A DNA stretch of 64,000 nucleotides from Caryophanales bacterium UBA784 (lineage in GTDB: Bacteria > Bacillota_I > Bacilli_A > RFN20 > CAG-288), in contig DBJE01000013.1 of NCBI GenBank assembly GCA_002297045.1, forward strand, positions 354,012 through 418,011. The letters are read 5' to 3'. The notes beneath the pieces were generated by a model, which ran no database searches, was not told the DNA's origin, and saw nothing but the letters and a program-made list of their open reading frames with translations. Made by a program: the position numbers and the translations under genes. Shown here in pieces: positions 35,738-44,148 of the stretch; the stretch's first letter is position 1, and the number at the start of each line of letters is the position of its first letter.

Positions 35738-36094
35738 ATGTACACTACATTCGACAAGAACAAACAGCGTTTACATCGTCATGTCCGTATCCGGGCCAAA
35801 ATCTCCGGAACGGCCGCCTGCCCCCGTATTTCCGTCTATCGTTCCAACAAATTCATCTATGCTGCCCTTATCGATGACGAAAAAGGCGTCACTCTGGCTT
35901 CCTCTACTTCGGCTAAGCTTGGCTTGGAGAATCCTTCCAACATTGCTGCCGCCGAAGCGGTCGGTGCCGATTTGGCGAAGAAGGCCGGCGAACTGAAGAT
36001 TACCAAAGCTGTCTTCGATCGGTCCGGTTATCTGTATCATGGCCAGGTCAAAGCCTTGGCCGAGGCTTGCCGCAAAGGCGGCTTAGCCTTCTAA
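35738..36094 (+). CDS. rplR: 50S ribosomal protein L18
   Basis: 118 aa; HRHVRIRAKISGTAACPRISVYRSNKFIYAALIDD is typical, as is the final FDRSGYLYHGQVKALAEACRKGGL. Carries 5S rRNA into the 50S with L5. Confidence 0.97.
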   Translation: MYTTFDKNKQRLHRHVRIRAKISGTAACPRISVYRSNKFIYAALIDDEKGVTLASSTSAKLGLENPSNIAAAEAVGADLAKKAGELKITKAVFDRSGYLYHGQVKALAEACRKGGLAF

Positions 36095-36108
36095 AAAAGA
36101 GGATTATC

Positions 36109-36801
36109 ATGGCAGAAGAACAGAAGAACAACGTCGCTTCGGCTCAGGCCGAAGTCAAGGCTGACGCAAAAGCGGATCAGTCTGCTGCCCAGGGAAAAGG
36201 AAACGGCTTTAAAGGCCGTTCCGCCCAGGGCGGTCGCCGTTTCTCCCGTGGCAACGGCCGCGGCGGTCGTCGTCCCAGGGAGAAATTGTATGACGAGAAG
36301 GTCGTCAAAATCTCCCGTGTCGCAAAGGTTGTCAAAGGCGGCAAACGTGTCCGCTTCACTGCCCTTGTCGTCATCGGAGACGGAAAAGGCAAATATGGCT
36401 ACGGACTTGGCAAATCCAACGAAGTCCCGGATGCCATCAAGAAGTCTCTTAGCGCTGCCCGCCGGAACATCCAGAAGAGGGAAATCGCCAAGAACCATTC
36501 CATTGCCCATCCGGTCAGGGGCCATTTCGGTGCGACTGAGGTCTTCCTCAAGCCTGCTCCGGAAGGCACCGGACTTGTCGCCGGTGGTGCCGTCCGTGCC
36601 GTCCTTGAATTAGCCGGTATCAAGAACGTCTACTCCAAGACTTATGGAGCCCGCTCTCAGGCTAACGTCATCAAGGCAACCATCGATGGCCTGCATCAAC
36701 TCAAGTCCTATGAAGGAATCCAGCTTGCCCGCTTTGGCAAGAAGCCGGAAGTCAAGGCCGAGCCTAAGGCTGAAAAGCCCGAGGCTAAGGAAGCCAAGTA
36801 A
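36109..36801 (+). CDS. rpsE: 30S ribosomal protein S5 with N- and C-terminal extensions
   Basis: 230 aa against ~165. The first ~60 residues are Ala/Lys then Gly/Arg-rich (GNGRGGRRPREK, RGG-like); the core runs from LYDEKVVKISRVAKVVKGG through GRGxxG-type loops to ATIDGL; the last ~20 residues are Lys/Glu-rich. ATG 36109 follows AGAGGA. Accuracy (ram) protein. The gene that normally follows, rpmD (L30), is absent. Confidence 0.96.
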   Translation: MAEEQKNNVASAQAEVKADAKADQSAAQGKGNGFKGRSAQGGRRFSRGNGRGGRRPREKLYDEKVVKISRVAKVVKGGKRVRFTALVVIGDGKGKYGYGLGKSNEVPDAIKKSLSAARRNIQKREIAKNHSIAHPVRGHFGATEVFLKPAPEGTGLVAGGAVRAVLELAGIKNVYSKTYGARSQANVIKATIDGLHQLKSYEGIQLARFGKKPEVKAEPKAEKPEAKEAK

Positions 36802-36815
36802 AGGAGGAAGGGACT

Positions 36816-37331
36816 ATGGATTTAAGTTCGTTAAAGATTGCCAAAGGTTCCCGTCACCTTCCCAAACGTGTCGGTCAGGGTATCGGCTCCGGAAGGGGCA
36901 AGACCTCTACCCGCGGTGTCAAGGGTCAGGGTGCCCGTCAGGGACGTAAGGTTCCCGTCGGATTCGAAGGCGGTCAGCTGCCTTTGTTCCGCCGTGTTCC
37001 TAAGCATGGCTTCACCAACTACGGCCGTGTCGATTACACGATTCTTAAGCTTTCCGATTTGGATGGCTTTGAGAACGGAAGCACTGTCACGCTTACTTCT
37101 CTTGTCTTCGCCGGTCTTGTCCGGAATCTGAATAAGCCGGTCAAAATCGTCGGCGGCGGAGAACTCACCAAGAAGCTTTCAGTCAATCTCCAGGGCTTCA
37201 CCAAATCCGCCAAGGCCGCCATCGAGAAGGCCGGTGGAAACGCTCAAGTCGTCACATTAAAGGACGCCCGGATCGAGTTCCACAAGTCTCTCAACGACCT
37301 CGCAGAAAAGGCCTCCAAAGAGGATAAGTAA
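36816..37331 (+). CDS. rplO: 50S ribosomal protein L15
   Basis: 171 aa against ~146. RVGQGIGSGRGKTSTRGVKGQGARQGRKV is the glycine-rich rRNA-binding N-half; the fold core follows and a C-terminal helix of ~25 residues is added. Stop overlaps the secY start by 1 nt (TAATG). Confidence 0.97.
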   Translation: MDLSSLKIAKGSRHLPKRVGQGIGSGRGKTSTRGVKGQGARQGRKVPVGFEGGQLPLFRRVPKHGFTNYGRVDYTILKLSDLDGFENGSTVTLTSLVFAGLVRNLNKPVKIVGGGELTKKLSVNLQGFTKSAKAAIEKAGGNAQVVTLKDARIEFHKSLNDLAEKASKEDK

Positions 37332-38677
37332 TGAAAAAGGTAGCCGCATTTTTCCATAACAAGGACCTTCTCAATCGTATTCTGTTTACGTTCGCGATTT
37401 TCCTTGTTTTCCGAATCGGATCGGCTATCACGGTGCCTGGAGTCCAGACCAATGAGGATATCTTCGCTGATACCACTAACGCCCTTTCTATTCTTAATAG
37501 GATGGGCGGAGGTGCTCTGCAGAACTTCTCCTTAAGGGCTCTTGGCGTCTCCCCTTACATTACGGCGCAGATTATTATCCAGCTTCTCTCTAGGGATGTC
37601 CTTCCTGCCCTCACCCAGAGGACAAAGGAAGGAGAGACCGGACGGAAGAAGAGGGATGTCGTCACCCGTCTGCTCTCTGTCGTTCTAGGAGCCGTTCAGG
37701 CTTACGGCATCATCGTTGCCCTGCGGAACAATTCGGAATCCATCACGGTTCTCGATACGAGTCCTTGGGGCTATACGAAGGTTATCCTCTTCCTTGTCGC
37801 CGGGTCGATGATTCTCACCTGGATGGGAGACCAGATTACGGATAAAGGCATCGGAAACGGTATTTCCATGCTGATCTTCGCCGGCATCATTTCTTCGCTT
37901 CCTTCTCAGATCAGTGAGGCATTCCAACAATATCTCTCCTCCTCCACGCTCGGTTCGTCCGACCCCTCTCTCATTCTCGAAGGCAGCGTCCGCCTTGTCG
38001 TGTATCTCCTTGCCATGCTTCTCATCGTCATCTTTGTCACCTTCATTGAATCCTCGGTACGGAAGCTTCCTGTCAGCCATTCCAACACGAGTCAAAGCAG
38101 TGACCTTTCCAGCCAACAGTCATCCTTCCTTCCGATCAAGGTCAACGCTTCCTCGGTCAGGCCTGTCATCTTTGCTTCCTCTATCAGGATGGCCCCCTCG
38201 ATTCTTGTTTCCCTGTTCAGCAACGGAAATCCGCCGGCCTGGGCCGAGAAAATCGAGGAAGTCTTCAACTATCAGGCGAGGACGAAAAGGGGAGACAGTT
38301 TCTCCTTCCCTTGGGGACCTATCATCTATGCCGTCCTCATTATTGCCTTCTCCTACTTCTATTCCCAGCTGGAAATCAATCCTGAACGCATTGCTGAGGA
38401 ATTCCAGTCGAGCGGCACTTATATCACCGGTATCAAGCCCGGTGTTGAGACGGAAAGGTATGTTTCCAAGATTCTAAACCGGATTACGTTCAGGGGATCC
38501 ATGGCGTTGACGGCTATTGCCTTACTGCCTGTCATCCTCTCGCTTAGCGGTGCAGTTCCTTCTTCCCTATCACTGGGAGGAACCGGACTAATCATCGTTG
38601 TCGGTGTCGCTTTGGAAGTCAACAATCAGATCAACGGCATTCTTGCCGGTCAGGGATTCGCGGAGAGTGAACTGTAA
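37331..38677 (+). CDS. secY: Protein translocase subunit SecY
   Basis: 448 aa, ten membrane helices, the pore of the Sec translocon. Plug/TM2 region LGVSPYITAQIIIQLL and the TM7 start LPIKVNASSVRPVIFASS are conserved. The C4 cytosolic loop between TM6 and TM7, normally basic (YAKRQQGRR in E. coli), reads here SHSNTSQSSDLSSQQSS: no basic residues. Basic residues in C4 help bind SecA and the ribosome, so this is odd. The C5 region (after TM8) is otherwise ordinary. Confidence 0.97.
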   Translation: MKKVAAFFHNKDLLNRILFTFAIFLVFRIGSAITVPGVQTNEDIFADTTNALSILNRMGGGALQNFSLRALGVSPYITAQIIIQLLSRDVLPALTQRTKEGETGRKKRDVVTRLLSVVLGAVQAYGIIVALRNNSESITVLDTSPWGYTKVILFLVAGSMILTWMGDQITDKGIGNGISMLIFAGIISSLPSQISEAFQQYLSSSTLGSSDPSLILEGSVRLVVYLLAMLLIVIFVTFIESSVRKLPVSHSNTSQSSDLSSQQSSFLPIKVNASSVRPVIFASSIRMAPSILVSLFSNGNPPAWAEKIEEVFNYQARTKRGDSFSFPWGPIIYAVLIIAFSYFYSQLEINPERIAEEFQSSGTYITGIKPGVETERYVSKILNRITFRGSMALTAIALLPVILSLSGAVPSSLSLGGTGLIIVVGVALEVNNQINGILAGQGFAESEL

Positions 38678-38678
38678 A

Positions 38679-39356
38679 ATGGAAAACGTTAAGAACCATG
38701 GCTTGAACATCATCCTTCTTGGGCCTCCGGCCGCAGGTAAGGGAACCCAATCCGAATTGATCGTGAAGAATCATCAGATTCCCCACATCTCTACCGGAGA
38801 CAGGTTCCGTGCCGCCATCAAGAACAAGACGAAACTCGGACTTGAGGCTGCTTCCTACATCAATGCAGGAAAGCTTGTCCCCGACGAAGTCACAATCGGC
38901 CTTGTCGATGAGCGGTTATCCGATGATGACTGCAAAGACGGCTTCCTTCTTGACGGCTTCCCCCGGACGGTCAAGCAGGCCGATGCCCTTGAAGCAAGGC
39001 TTGCCAGACAAGGCCGGGCCATCAACGCCGTCATCTGCTTTGTCGCCGACAAGGAAGAACTTACCAAACGGATCGTCAACCGTCGGGTCTGCCCTAAATG
39101 CGGTGCCAGCTACAACCTTCTCACGAAAAAACCGCTGAAGGACGGTATCTGCGACAACTGCAACAGCGAACTCATCCATCGGGAGGACGATAAGGAAGAA
39201 AGCTTCCGTGTTCGGCTTGAGGCGTATGATAAGCAGACGGCTCCGCTTATCGAGTACTATAAGGAGAAGGGCGTACTTAAGGAGATCAACGCCCTGCAGG
39301 GAATCGACGATGTCTATAAGGACGTCGAAAAGGCCCTGAAGGCTCTTGTCAAATGA
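38679..39356 (+). CDS. adk: Adenylate kinase, zinc-LID type
   Basis: 225 aa. P-loop GPPAAGKGT near residue 15, DGFPRT in the NMP-binding core, and a LID with four Cys as CPKC and CDNC, the zinc-stabilised Gram-positive form. Interconverts ATP+AMP and 2 ADP. Starts 1 nt after the secY stop; the frame is open farther upstream inside secY but only ATG 38679 gives a normal N-terminus. Confidence 0.98.
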   Translation: MENVKNHGLNIILLGPPAAGKGTQSELIVKNHQIPHISTGDRFRAAIKNKTKLGLEAASYINAGKLVPDEVTIGLVDERLSDDDCKDGFLLDGFPRTVKQADALEARLARQGRAINAVICFVADKEELTKRIVNRRVCPKCGASYNLLTKKPLKDGICDNCNSELIHREDDKEESFRVRLEAYDKQTAPLIEYYKEKGVLKEINALQGIDDVYKDVEKALKALVK

Positions 39357-40159
39357 GCAGGATTTCCATTAAGTCGAAAGCAGAAAGGGAGAAGAGGATC
39401 GTGGCCGGGAATAAGCTCGGCCACATCTTCGACCTCCTCCGCCCCGAAATCAAACCTGGACGCTCGACCCACGAACTGAATAAGCTGGTCGAGAACTGGA
39501 TTATCGATTCCGGCGGAAAGCCGAACTTCGCTCTTGAGCCCGGATACAAATGGGCCCTCTGCGCAAGTGTCAATTCGACCCTGATACACGGTATTCCTTC
39601 TAAGAGCATTATTCTCAAAGAAGGGGATATCCTCTCGGTCGATAGGGGAAATCTGGATGGAAATGGGTATAACGGCGATGCCTGCAGAACCTTCCCCGTT
39701 GGAAATGTCTCCGATGAAGCGCAAAAGCTCATCCGCTGCACCGAAGAATGTTTCTATGCCGCTCTGAAGGTCTGTCTGCCCGGCCACCATCTCTATGAGA
39801 TATCCATGGCTCTGCAGAAGACTGCCGACAAATACGGCTATTCCCTCTGCAAAGAGTACGGTGGCCATGGCATCGGCAGAGAGAGGCATGAAGATCCCTT
39901 TATTCCCAACTACTATGATTCCTCCCTCGGGCTTGGACCATTCCTTCGCCCGGGCAGGTGTCTTGCTATTGAGCCAAGGGTCAGGTCAGGGGCTAGCGAC
40001 ATCATCACCCTTGACGACTCCTGGGGCGTAGCCAGCAAGGACGGAAAGCTGACTTGCCATTATGAGAACGATGTGATTATCACCGAAAACGGTCCGATTA
40101 TCACTTCCGTTGACGAAAACGTCCGACAGCACTTAAAGGAGTTAGGAACTATTGCATGA
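39353..40159 (+). CDS. map: Methionine aminopeptidase
   Basis: 268 aa type I enzyme. Metal ligands are visible as the two Asp in SVDRGNLDGNGYNGDACRTF, His in GGHGIGRERHEDP, Glu in AIEPRV and Glu in HYENDVIITENG. Also substrate His in SVNSTLIHGIP. Removes initiator Met. ATGA overlap with adk and with infA shows tight coupling. Confidence 0.97.
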   Translation: MSRISIKSKAEREKRIVAGNKLGHIFDLLRPEIKPGRSTHELNKLVENWIIDSGGKPNFALEPGYKWALCASVNSTLIHGIPSKSIILKEGDILSVDRGNLDGNGYNGDACRTFPVGNVSDEAQKLIRCTEECFYAALKVCLPGHHLYEISMALQKTADKYGYSLCKEYGGHGIGRERHEDPFIPNYYDSSLGLGPFLRPGRCLAIEPRVRSGASDIITLDDSWGVASKDGKLTCHYENDVIITENGPIITSVDENVRQHLKELGTIA

Positions 40160-40374
40160 GCAGAGAAGATTTCATCCGTAGGGAAGGCACGGTGTTAGAA
40201 AACCTGCCGGCCGAGAAGTTCTCGGTACAGCTTGAAGGCGGTGCCGTCATCCGGGCCATGGTGTCCGGCAAGAGGCGGAGGAACAAAATCCGAATCCTCC
40301 CAGGCGATAAGGTTACGGTGGAAATCTCCCCGTATGATGTCACAAATGGTAGAATAGTCTACCGGTATAAGTAG
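40156..40374 (+). CDS. infA: Translation initiation factor IF-1
   Basis: 72 aa OB-fold. REGTVLENLPAEKFSVQLEGGAVIRAMVSGKRRRNKIRILPGDKVTVEISPYD pattern with standard length. Overlaps map by 4 nt (ATGA). Confidence 0.97.
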   Translation: MSREDFIRREGTVLENLPAEKFSVQLEGGAVIRAMVSGKRRRNKIRILPGDKVTVEISPYDVTNGRIVYRYK

Positions 40375-40397
40375 TCTGTTGAAAAGGAGAAACGAAA

Positions 40398-40511
40398 ATG
40401 AAAGTCAGAGCTTCAGTAAAACCGATCTGCGATAAATGCAGAGTCATCAAGCGGAAGGGACGTGTCAGGGTCATCTGCTCCAATCCTAAACATAAGCAGA
40501 GACAGGGTTAA
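40398..40511 (+). CDS. rpmJ: 50S ribosomal protein L36
   Basis: 37 aa from ATG 40398, with AAAGGAG 8 nt upstream. MKVRASVKPICDKCRVIKRK shows the CxxC pair, and the second half has Cys and His (VICSNPKHKQRQG) completing the zinc site, the zinc-type L36. Confidence 0.97.
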   Translation: MKVRASVKPICDKCRVIKRKGRVRVICSNPKHKQRQG

Positions 40512-40529
40512 AGAAAGGAAATCAGGAAA

Positions 40530-40904
40530 ATGGCTCGTATTGCTGGTGTTGATATCCCAAACGATAAACAGCTGGTCTATTCCCTCCGTTATATCTACGG
40601 AATCGGACTGACCCGCGCACAGAAAATCTGTGCAGATGCCAAGGTCGACGGAACTAAGCGCGTCAAGGATTGCTCCGAAGAGGAACTTACCCGTGTCCGT
40701 GCCGAGGTTGCCAAGTATGTCGTCGAAGGTGACCTCCGTCGTCAGGTTGCCTTAGACATTAAACGTCTCGAAGAAATCGGGACATATCGCGGACAGCGTC
40801 ATAAACGTTCGCTTCCTTGCCGCGGACAGCGCGACAAGACCAACGCCCGTACCTGCAAAGGTCCGCGTAAGACCGTTGCCAACCATAAGAAGGCAACGAG
40901 GTAA
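40530..40904 (+). CDS. rpsM: 30S ribosomal protein S13
   Basis: 124 aa; MARIAGVDIPNDKQLVYSLRYIYGIGLTRAQKI start, and the basic tail after GTYRGQRHKRSLPCRGQRDKTNART. Contacts the P-site tRNA. Confidence 0.98.
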   Translation: MARIAGVDIPNDKQLVYSLRYIYGIGLTRAQKICADAKVDGTKRVKDCSEEELTRVRAEVAKYVVEGDLRRQVALDIKRLEEIGTYRGQRHKRSLPCRGQRDKTNARTCKGPRKTVANHKKATR

Positions 40905-40921
40905 TCGGAGGATTAATAGTC

Positions 40922-41356
40922 ATGGCTGCTACTACTGTTGCGAATACTGCTAAATCTACTACCGCCAAGGCAAAGAAGACGACTATCCGTAAAAAGAAAG
41001 CCCGTCTTAACTTCACCAAAGGCGTCGCCCACATCCATGCTTCCTACTCTAACACCATCGTTTCCATTTCCGACGAGCAGGGCAAGGTCATTGCCTGGGC
41101 AAGTGCCGGAACTTCCGGTTATTCCGGAAGCCGTAAATCCACTCCTTTCGCCGCTCAGCTTGCCGCTGGCAATGTCGCCAAGGTCTGCGTCGATCGCGGT
41201 CTGAAGAGTGTCGATGTCGAAATCAAGGGCCCGGGACCTGGCCGTGAGACTGCCGTCCGTGCCTTAGAGGCCGCCGGTCTGAAGGTTCTTTCCATTGCCG
41301 ATGTCACTCCTATTCCGCACAATGGATGCCGTCCGGCCAAGCGTCCCCGTGGCTAA
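40922..41356 (+). CDS. rpsK: 30S ribosomal protein S11
   Basis: 144 aa against ~129; an N-terminal Thr/Ala/Lys extension of ~20 residues precedes KKARLNFTKGVAHIHASYSNTIVSISD. C-terminal VTPIPHNGCRPAKRPRG typical. Decoding-platform protein. Confidence 0.97.
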   Translation: MAATTVANTAKSTTAKAKKTTIRKKKARLNFTKGVAHIHASYSNTIVSISDEQGKVIAWASAGTSGYSGSRKSTPFAAQLAAGNVAKVCVDRGLKSVDVEIKGPGPGRETAVRALEAAGLKVLSIADVTPIPHNGCRPAKRPRG

Positions 41357-41380
41357 AGAGACAGGGGAAGGAGAGTCTGA

Positions 41381-42367
41381 ATGAAAGAATTCGAACAACC
41401 GAAATTCGAAATCGGCAAAACCGATGTGACGAACACGTCCGGCCGTTTCATCATCTCGCCGCTCGAACAGGGCTATGGCGTTACGATTGGAAACGCACTC
41501 CGGAGAGTCCTTCTCTCCTCTCTGCCCGGTTTAGCCGTCTATGCCATCGAGGTCGAGGGTGCCCGTCATGAGTACACTCCTCTTGAGGGTGTCAGGGAAG
41601 ATCTGACCCAGATTGTTCTCAATATCAAGAACCTTGTCTTAAGGGATCAATCCGATAATGCCGATGCCGACTATGTCCTTCGGCTTGACGTCCAGAACAA
41701 GGTCAACAGCAACAACGGAGAAGAGAAGCTTGTCAAGGCCGGCGATATTGTCTGCCCGGACAGGGTTTCCATCATTAATAAGGATAGGCCCCTTTGCACT
41801 TTAAGCGAAGGCGGACATATCAAGATGGTTCTCCATGCGAAGAAGGGCCGTGGCTTTGTCACTGCCGAAGAGAACAAGGATTCTTCCTGGCCTCTTGGCC
41901 GGATTGCCGTTGATTCCAACTATTCTCCGATTGAAAAGGTGGAAATCAAGGTCGAGCCTACCCGTGTAGGCTACGATGCTTCCTACGAGAAGCTGATTAT
42001 CGAAGTCAAGACCAATGGTGCCATGGCTCCTAGCGATGCCGTTGCCCTTGCCGGTAAGATTCTCGATGAGCACTTCAAACTGTTCGAAGACCTTGATGCC
42101 GCTGTCAAATCGGCAACGGTCAGGTCCGTCAGCGAGGAAAAGCCGGAGAACAAGTATTCGGCTAGGACCCTGGAGGATCTTGATCTTTCTGTCCGTTCCT
42201 ACAACTGTCTTAAGCGTAACGGCCTGAAGACGGTTCAGGACCTTTGCAACAGGAAGGAGTCCGAACTGAGGACCGTCCGTAACCTTGGTAAGAAGTCTTA
42301 CAAGGAAATCCTGGATAAACTCGCTACGTATGGCTTATACCTGCAGCGGGATGATTCGTCGAAGTAA
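41381..42367 (+). CDS. rpoA: RNA polymerase subunit alpha
   Basis: 328 aa. N-terminal domain for dimerisation with GYGVTIGNALRRVLLSSLPG; flexible linker near residue 250; C-terminal domain (ARTLEDLDLSVRSYNCLKRNGLKTVQDL, VRNLGKKSYKEI) that binds UP elements and regulators. Intact UP-element binding Arg/Gly/Asn positions, supporting classical promoter architecture as seen in this window. Confidence 0.98.
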   Translation: MKEFEQPKFEIGKTDVTNTSGRFIISPLEQGYGVTIGNALRRVLLSSLPGLAVYAIEVEGARHEYTPLEGVREDLTQIVLNIKNLVLRDQSDNADADYVLRLDVQNKVNSNNGEEKLVKAGDIVCPDRVSIINKDRPLCTLSEGGHIKMVLHAKKGRGFVTAEENKDSSWPLGRIAVDSNYSPIEKVEIKVEPTRVGYDASYEKLIIEVKTNGAMAPSDAVALAGKILDEHFKLFEDLDAAVKSATVRSVSEEKPENKYSARTLEDLDLSVRSYNCLKRNGLKTVQDLCNRKESELRTVRNLGKKSYKEILDKLATYGLYLQRDDSSK

Positions 42368-42388
42368 TTAAAGTGAGGTAATTCAACA

Positions 42389-42793
42389 ATGGGTACGATT
42401 GGAAGAACCAATGTCCATGGCAAAGGCGGCGTCCGCTTTAAGACCGGATGGACCTATAGCCGTGAGAAATCCAGGCTCCGCAATGTCGTGAGCCAGAGGA
42501 TTGTGACTGGTCATGTCGAAGTGACCTTTGCCGTCGCAAAGCGTGCTCAGCAGGATGTGGAGCGCCTTGTCACCTATGCCAAGAAAGGTGACCTTGCCGC
42601 CCGCCGTCTTGCCGCCCGCTATGTCCACGAAGAATTCAAGGATCAGAAGACCGGAAAGAACGCTCTTCAGATTCTCTTCGATGTCTACGGAAAGAAGTAC
42701 AAGGATCGCAATGGTGGTTACACCCGCGTCCTGAAGACTTATAACCGTCGTGGCGATAATGCTCCGATGGCCTTGTTAGCTTTCGTCGACTAG
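42389..42793 (+). CDS. rplQ: 50S ribosomal protein L17
   Basis: 134 aa, last gene of the operon. VTYAKKGDLAARRLAARYVH and GGYTRVLKTYNRRGDNAPMALLAFVD are typical; the N-terminal half lacks the usual MRHxxxGRKLGR and reads MGTIGRTNVHGKGGVRFKTGWTYSREKSRLRNVV, a divergent but aligned start. Followed by a terminator. Confidence 0.94.
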   Translation: MGTIGRTNVHGKGGVRFKTGWTYSREKSRLRNVVSQRIVTGHVEVTFAVAKRAQQDVERLVTYAKKGDLAARRLAARYVHEEFKDQKTGKNALQILFDVYGKKYKDRNGGYTRVLKTYNRRGDNAPMALLAFVD

Positions 42794-42803
42794 TTTGGCT
42801 TTT

Positions 42804-42848
42804 AAGAGGGCTTTCTCTTGGATCATCCATGATTTTGCCCTCTTTTTT
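42804..42848 (+). terminator. Terminator of the S10-spc-alpha operon
   Basis: Stem AAGAGGGC / GCCCTCTT with a large loop that itself contains ATCAT/ATGAT, then T-run. End of a ~15.4-kb transcription unit. Confidence 0.75.
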
Positions 42849-42856
42849 CATGGCAC

Positions 42857-42883
42857 GAAAAAAGCCTAGGCCATGCCTAGGCT
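42857..42883 (-). terminator. Terminator of tRNA-Thr
   Basis: On the minus strand: perfect stem AGCCTAGGC / GCCTAGGCT with loop ATG, then six T. Confidence 0.9.
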
Positions 42884-42891
42884 ATCCAGAA

Positions 42892-42967
42892 TGGTGCCGC
42901 CAAGAAGAATCGGACTTCCGACCTGCTGATTACGAATCAGCCGCTCTACCAACTGAGCTATAGCGGC
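42892..42967 (-). tRNA. tRNA-Thr (anticodon CGU)
   Basis: Acceptor stem GCCGCTA paired with TGGCGGC (one T-G pair), D-arm AGCTCAGTTGGTAGAGC, anticodon stem GCTGA/TCAGC with loop TTCGTAA (anticodon CGU, reads ACG), T-arm with loop TCCGATTCTT-like sequence, encoded CCA. Flanked by its own promoter and terminator. Confidence 0.95.
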
Positions 42968-42977
42968 AACGGATAAT

Positions 42978-43005
42978 ATTATACAATTTTCCTTCGCAAT
43001 CGCAA
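42978..43005 (-). promoter_or_regulatory. Promoter of tRNA-Thr
   Basis: Minus strand: -35 TTGCGA, 16-bp spacer, -10 TATAAT; +1 about 4 nt before the tRNA. Confidence 0.75.
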
Positions 43006-43058
43006 CCCAAAGTTGCAATTTTCTCTCGGCTTTTGCTCTCATTCTTTTCTTTTTCCCT

Positions 43059-43064
43059 TATAAT
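43059..43064 (+). promoter_or_regulatory. -10 of the 43.1-45.5 kb cmk-der operon
   Basis: TATAAT, 18 nt before ATG 43082 with AAAGGTGG between; no convincing -35. Confidence 0.5.
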
Positions 43065-43081
43065 ATTAAAAGGTGGTTTTT

Positions 43082-43474
43082 ATGGAAACGAAAAGCCGTG
43101 TGGAACTTTATAAGGAACTCCGTGACAAGATTGCCAACAGGGATTCCTATTCATTCGAAGAGACGAAGACGAGGAAAAAGCATCTCCCCGAAATGCCTAA
43201 GGCAGATTCTGGGAAGGATGGCGTGACCAAAACTTATAAAAGCGAAGTCACCACCTCGACTCTTTCCCTGTCCGTAGATGAGCTTAGGAAGGCCAAAGAC
43301 GAATTCGAGAAGAAACGGATCGAAGACGAAACCAAAAGACGATTCAGGGAGAAACAGAAAAAGGAACGGAAGAAGAAACTTGCCCGGCGCCTTTTCCTTG
43401 TCCTTTCCCTTTGTGTGCTTCTGGCTCTTATTATTGTTATTGCCGTCATGATCGGCAAAGGAGGTCAAAGATGA
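43082..43474 (+). CDS. Small single-pass membrane protein, unknown function
   Basis: 130 aa. A charged, helix-prone cytosolic part (residues 1-100, rich in Lys/Glu; LSLSVDELRKAKDEFEKKRIEDETKRRFREKQKKERKKK) ends in one membrane helix LFLVLSLCVLLALIIVIAVMI at the C-terminus, so it is a tail-anchored protein. Ribosome site AAAGGTGG upstream of ATG 43082; the GTG 43073 lies within that site. Its stop overlaps the cmk start by 4 nt (ATGA), so it is coupled to cmk-der. I do not recognise the family. Confidence 0.75.
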   Translation: METKSRVELYKELRDKIANRDSYSFEETKTRKKHLPEMPKADSGKDGVTKTYKSEVTTSTLSLSVDELRKAKDEFEKKRIEDETKRRFREKQKKERKKKLARRLFLVLSLCVLLALIIVIAVMIGKGGQR

Positions 43475-44148
43475 GATTCTATTCCATCGCTATTGACGGA
43501 CCTGCCGCCAGCGGCAAGTCCACTGCAGCCAAAGGTGTCAGTAAGGCCCTTGGTTTTCTTTATATCGACACTGGGGCAAGGTATCGTGCCTTTACTCTCT
43601 ATAGGCTTGAAAAAGGCAAGGACACGAAGTCGCCTGCCGATGCCTACAATCTGCTCCCTTCCTGCCATATCGCGGAAGACAAAGAAGGAAATGTCTTTCT
43701 TAACGGAAGAGACGTAAGCCAGGAAATCCGCAGCCAGGAAGTCTCGAAACAGGTTTCCTTTGCCTGTGCCCATTTCGAGGTCAGAAAGAAGATGGTCGCC
43801 CTTCAACAGGAAAGGGCAAGGTCCACTTCGGTTGTCAGGGACGGACGTGACATAGGAAGCGTCGTCCTTCCTCATGCGGACTTAAAGATTTTCCAGGTCG
43901 CTTCCCCTCTTGCCAGAGCTAGACGCCGGTTTGAGGAGAGGAAGAAGAAAGGTTTTGATGGGACAAGGGAGGAAATCCTTGCTGATATCGAAAAACGGGA
44001 TTACCTCGATTCCCACCGGGAGAACTCCCCTTTGACCAAGGCAGAGGATGCCATTGTCCTAGATACTTCGGATAGGACAATCCAAGAGGAAATTGATGCG
44101 ATTATTCGGCTTTTCGAAGAGAAAGTTGGCAAAAAATGGAAGAATTAG
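43471..44148 (+). CDS. cmk: Cytidylate kinase
   Basis: 225 aa. P-loop IAIDGPAASGKST near residue 6, then YIDTGARYRAFT and RDIGSVVLPHADLKIF, SPLTKAEDAIVLDTS, all typical of CMK. Phosphorylates CMP/dCMP. Start ATG 43471 is 4 nt into the upstream overlap and preceded by a very strong AAAGGAGGT. Followed by der with 13-nt overlap, the standard cmk-der neighbourhood (usually via rpsA or plsC). Confidence 0.95.
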   Translation: MRFYSIAIDGPAASGKSTAAKGVSKALGFLYIDTGARYRAFTLYRLEKGKDTKSPADAYNLLPSCHIAEDKEGNVFLNGRDVSQEIRSQEVSKQVSFACAHFEVRKKMVALQQERARSTSVVRDGRDIGSVVLPHADLKIFQVASPLARARRRFEERKKKGFDGTREEILADIEKRDYLDSHRENSPLTKAEDAIVLDTSDRTIQEEIDAIIRLFEEKVGKKWKN

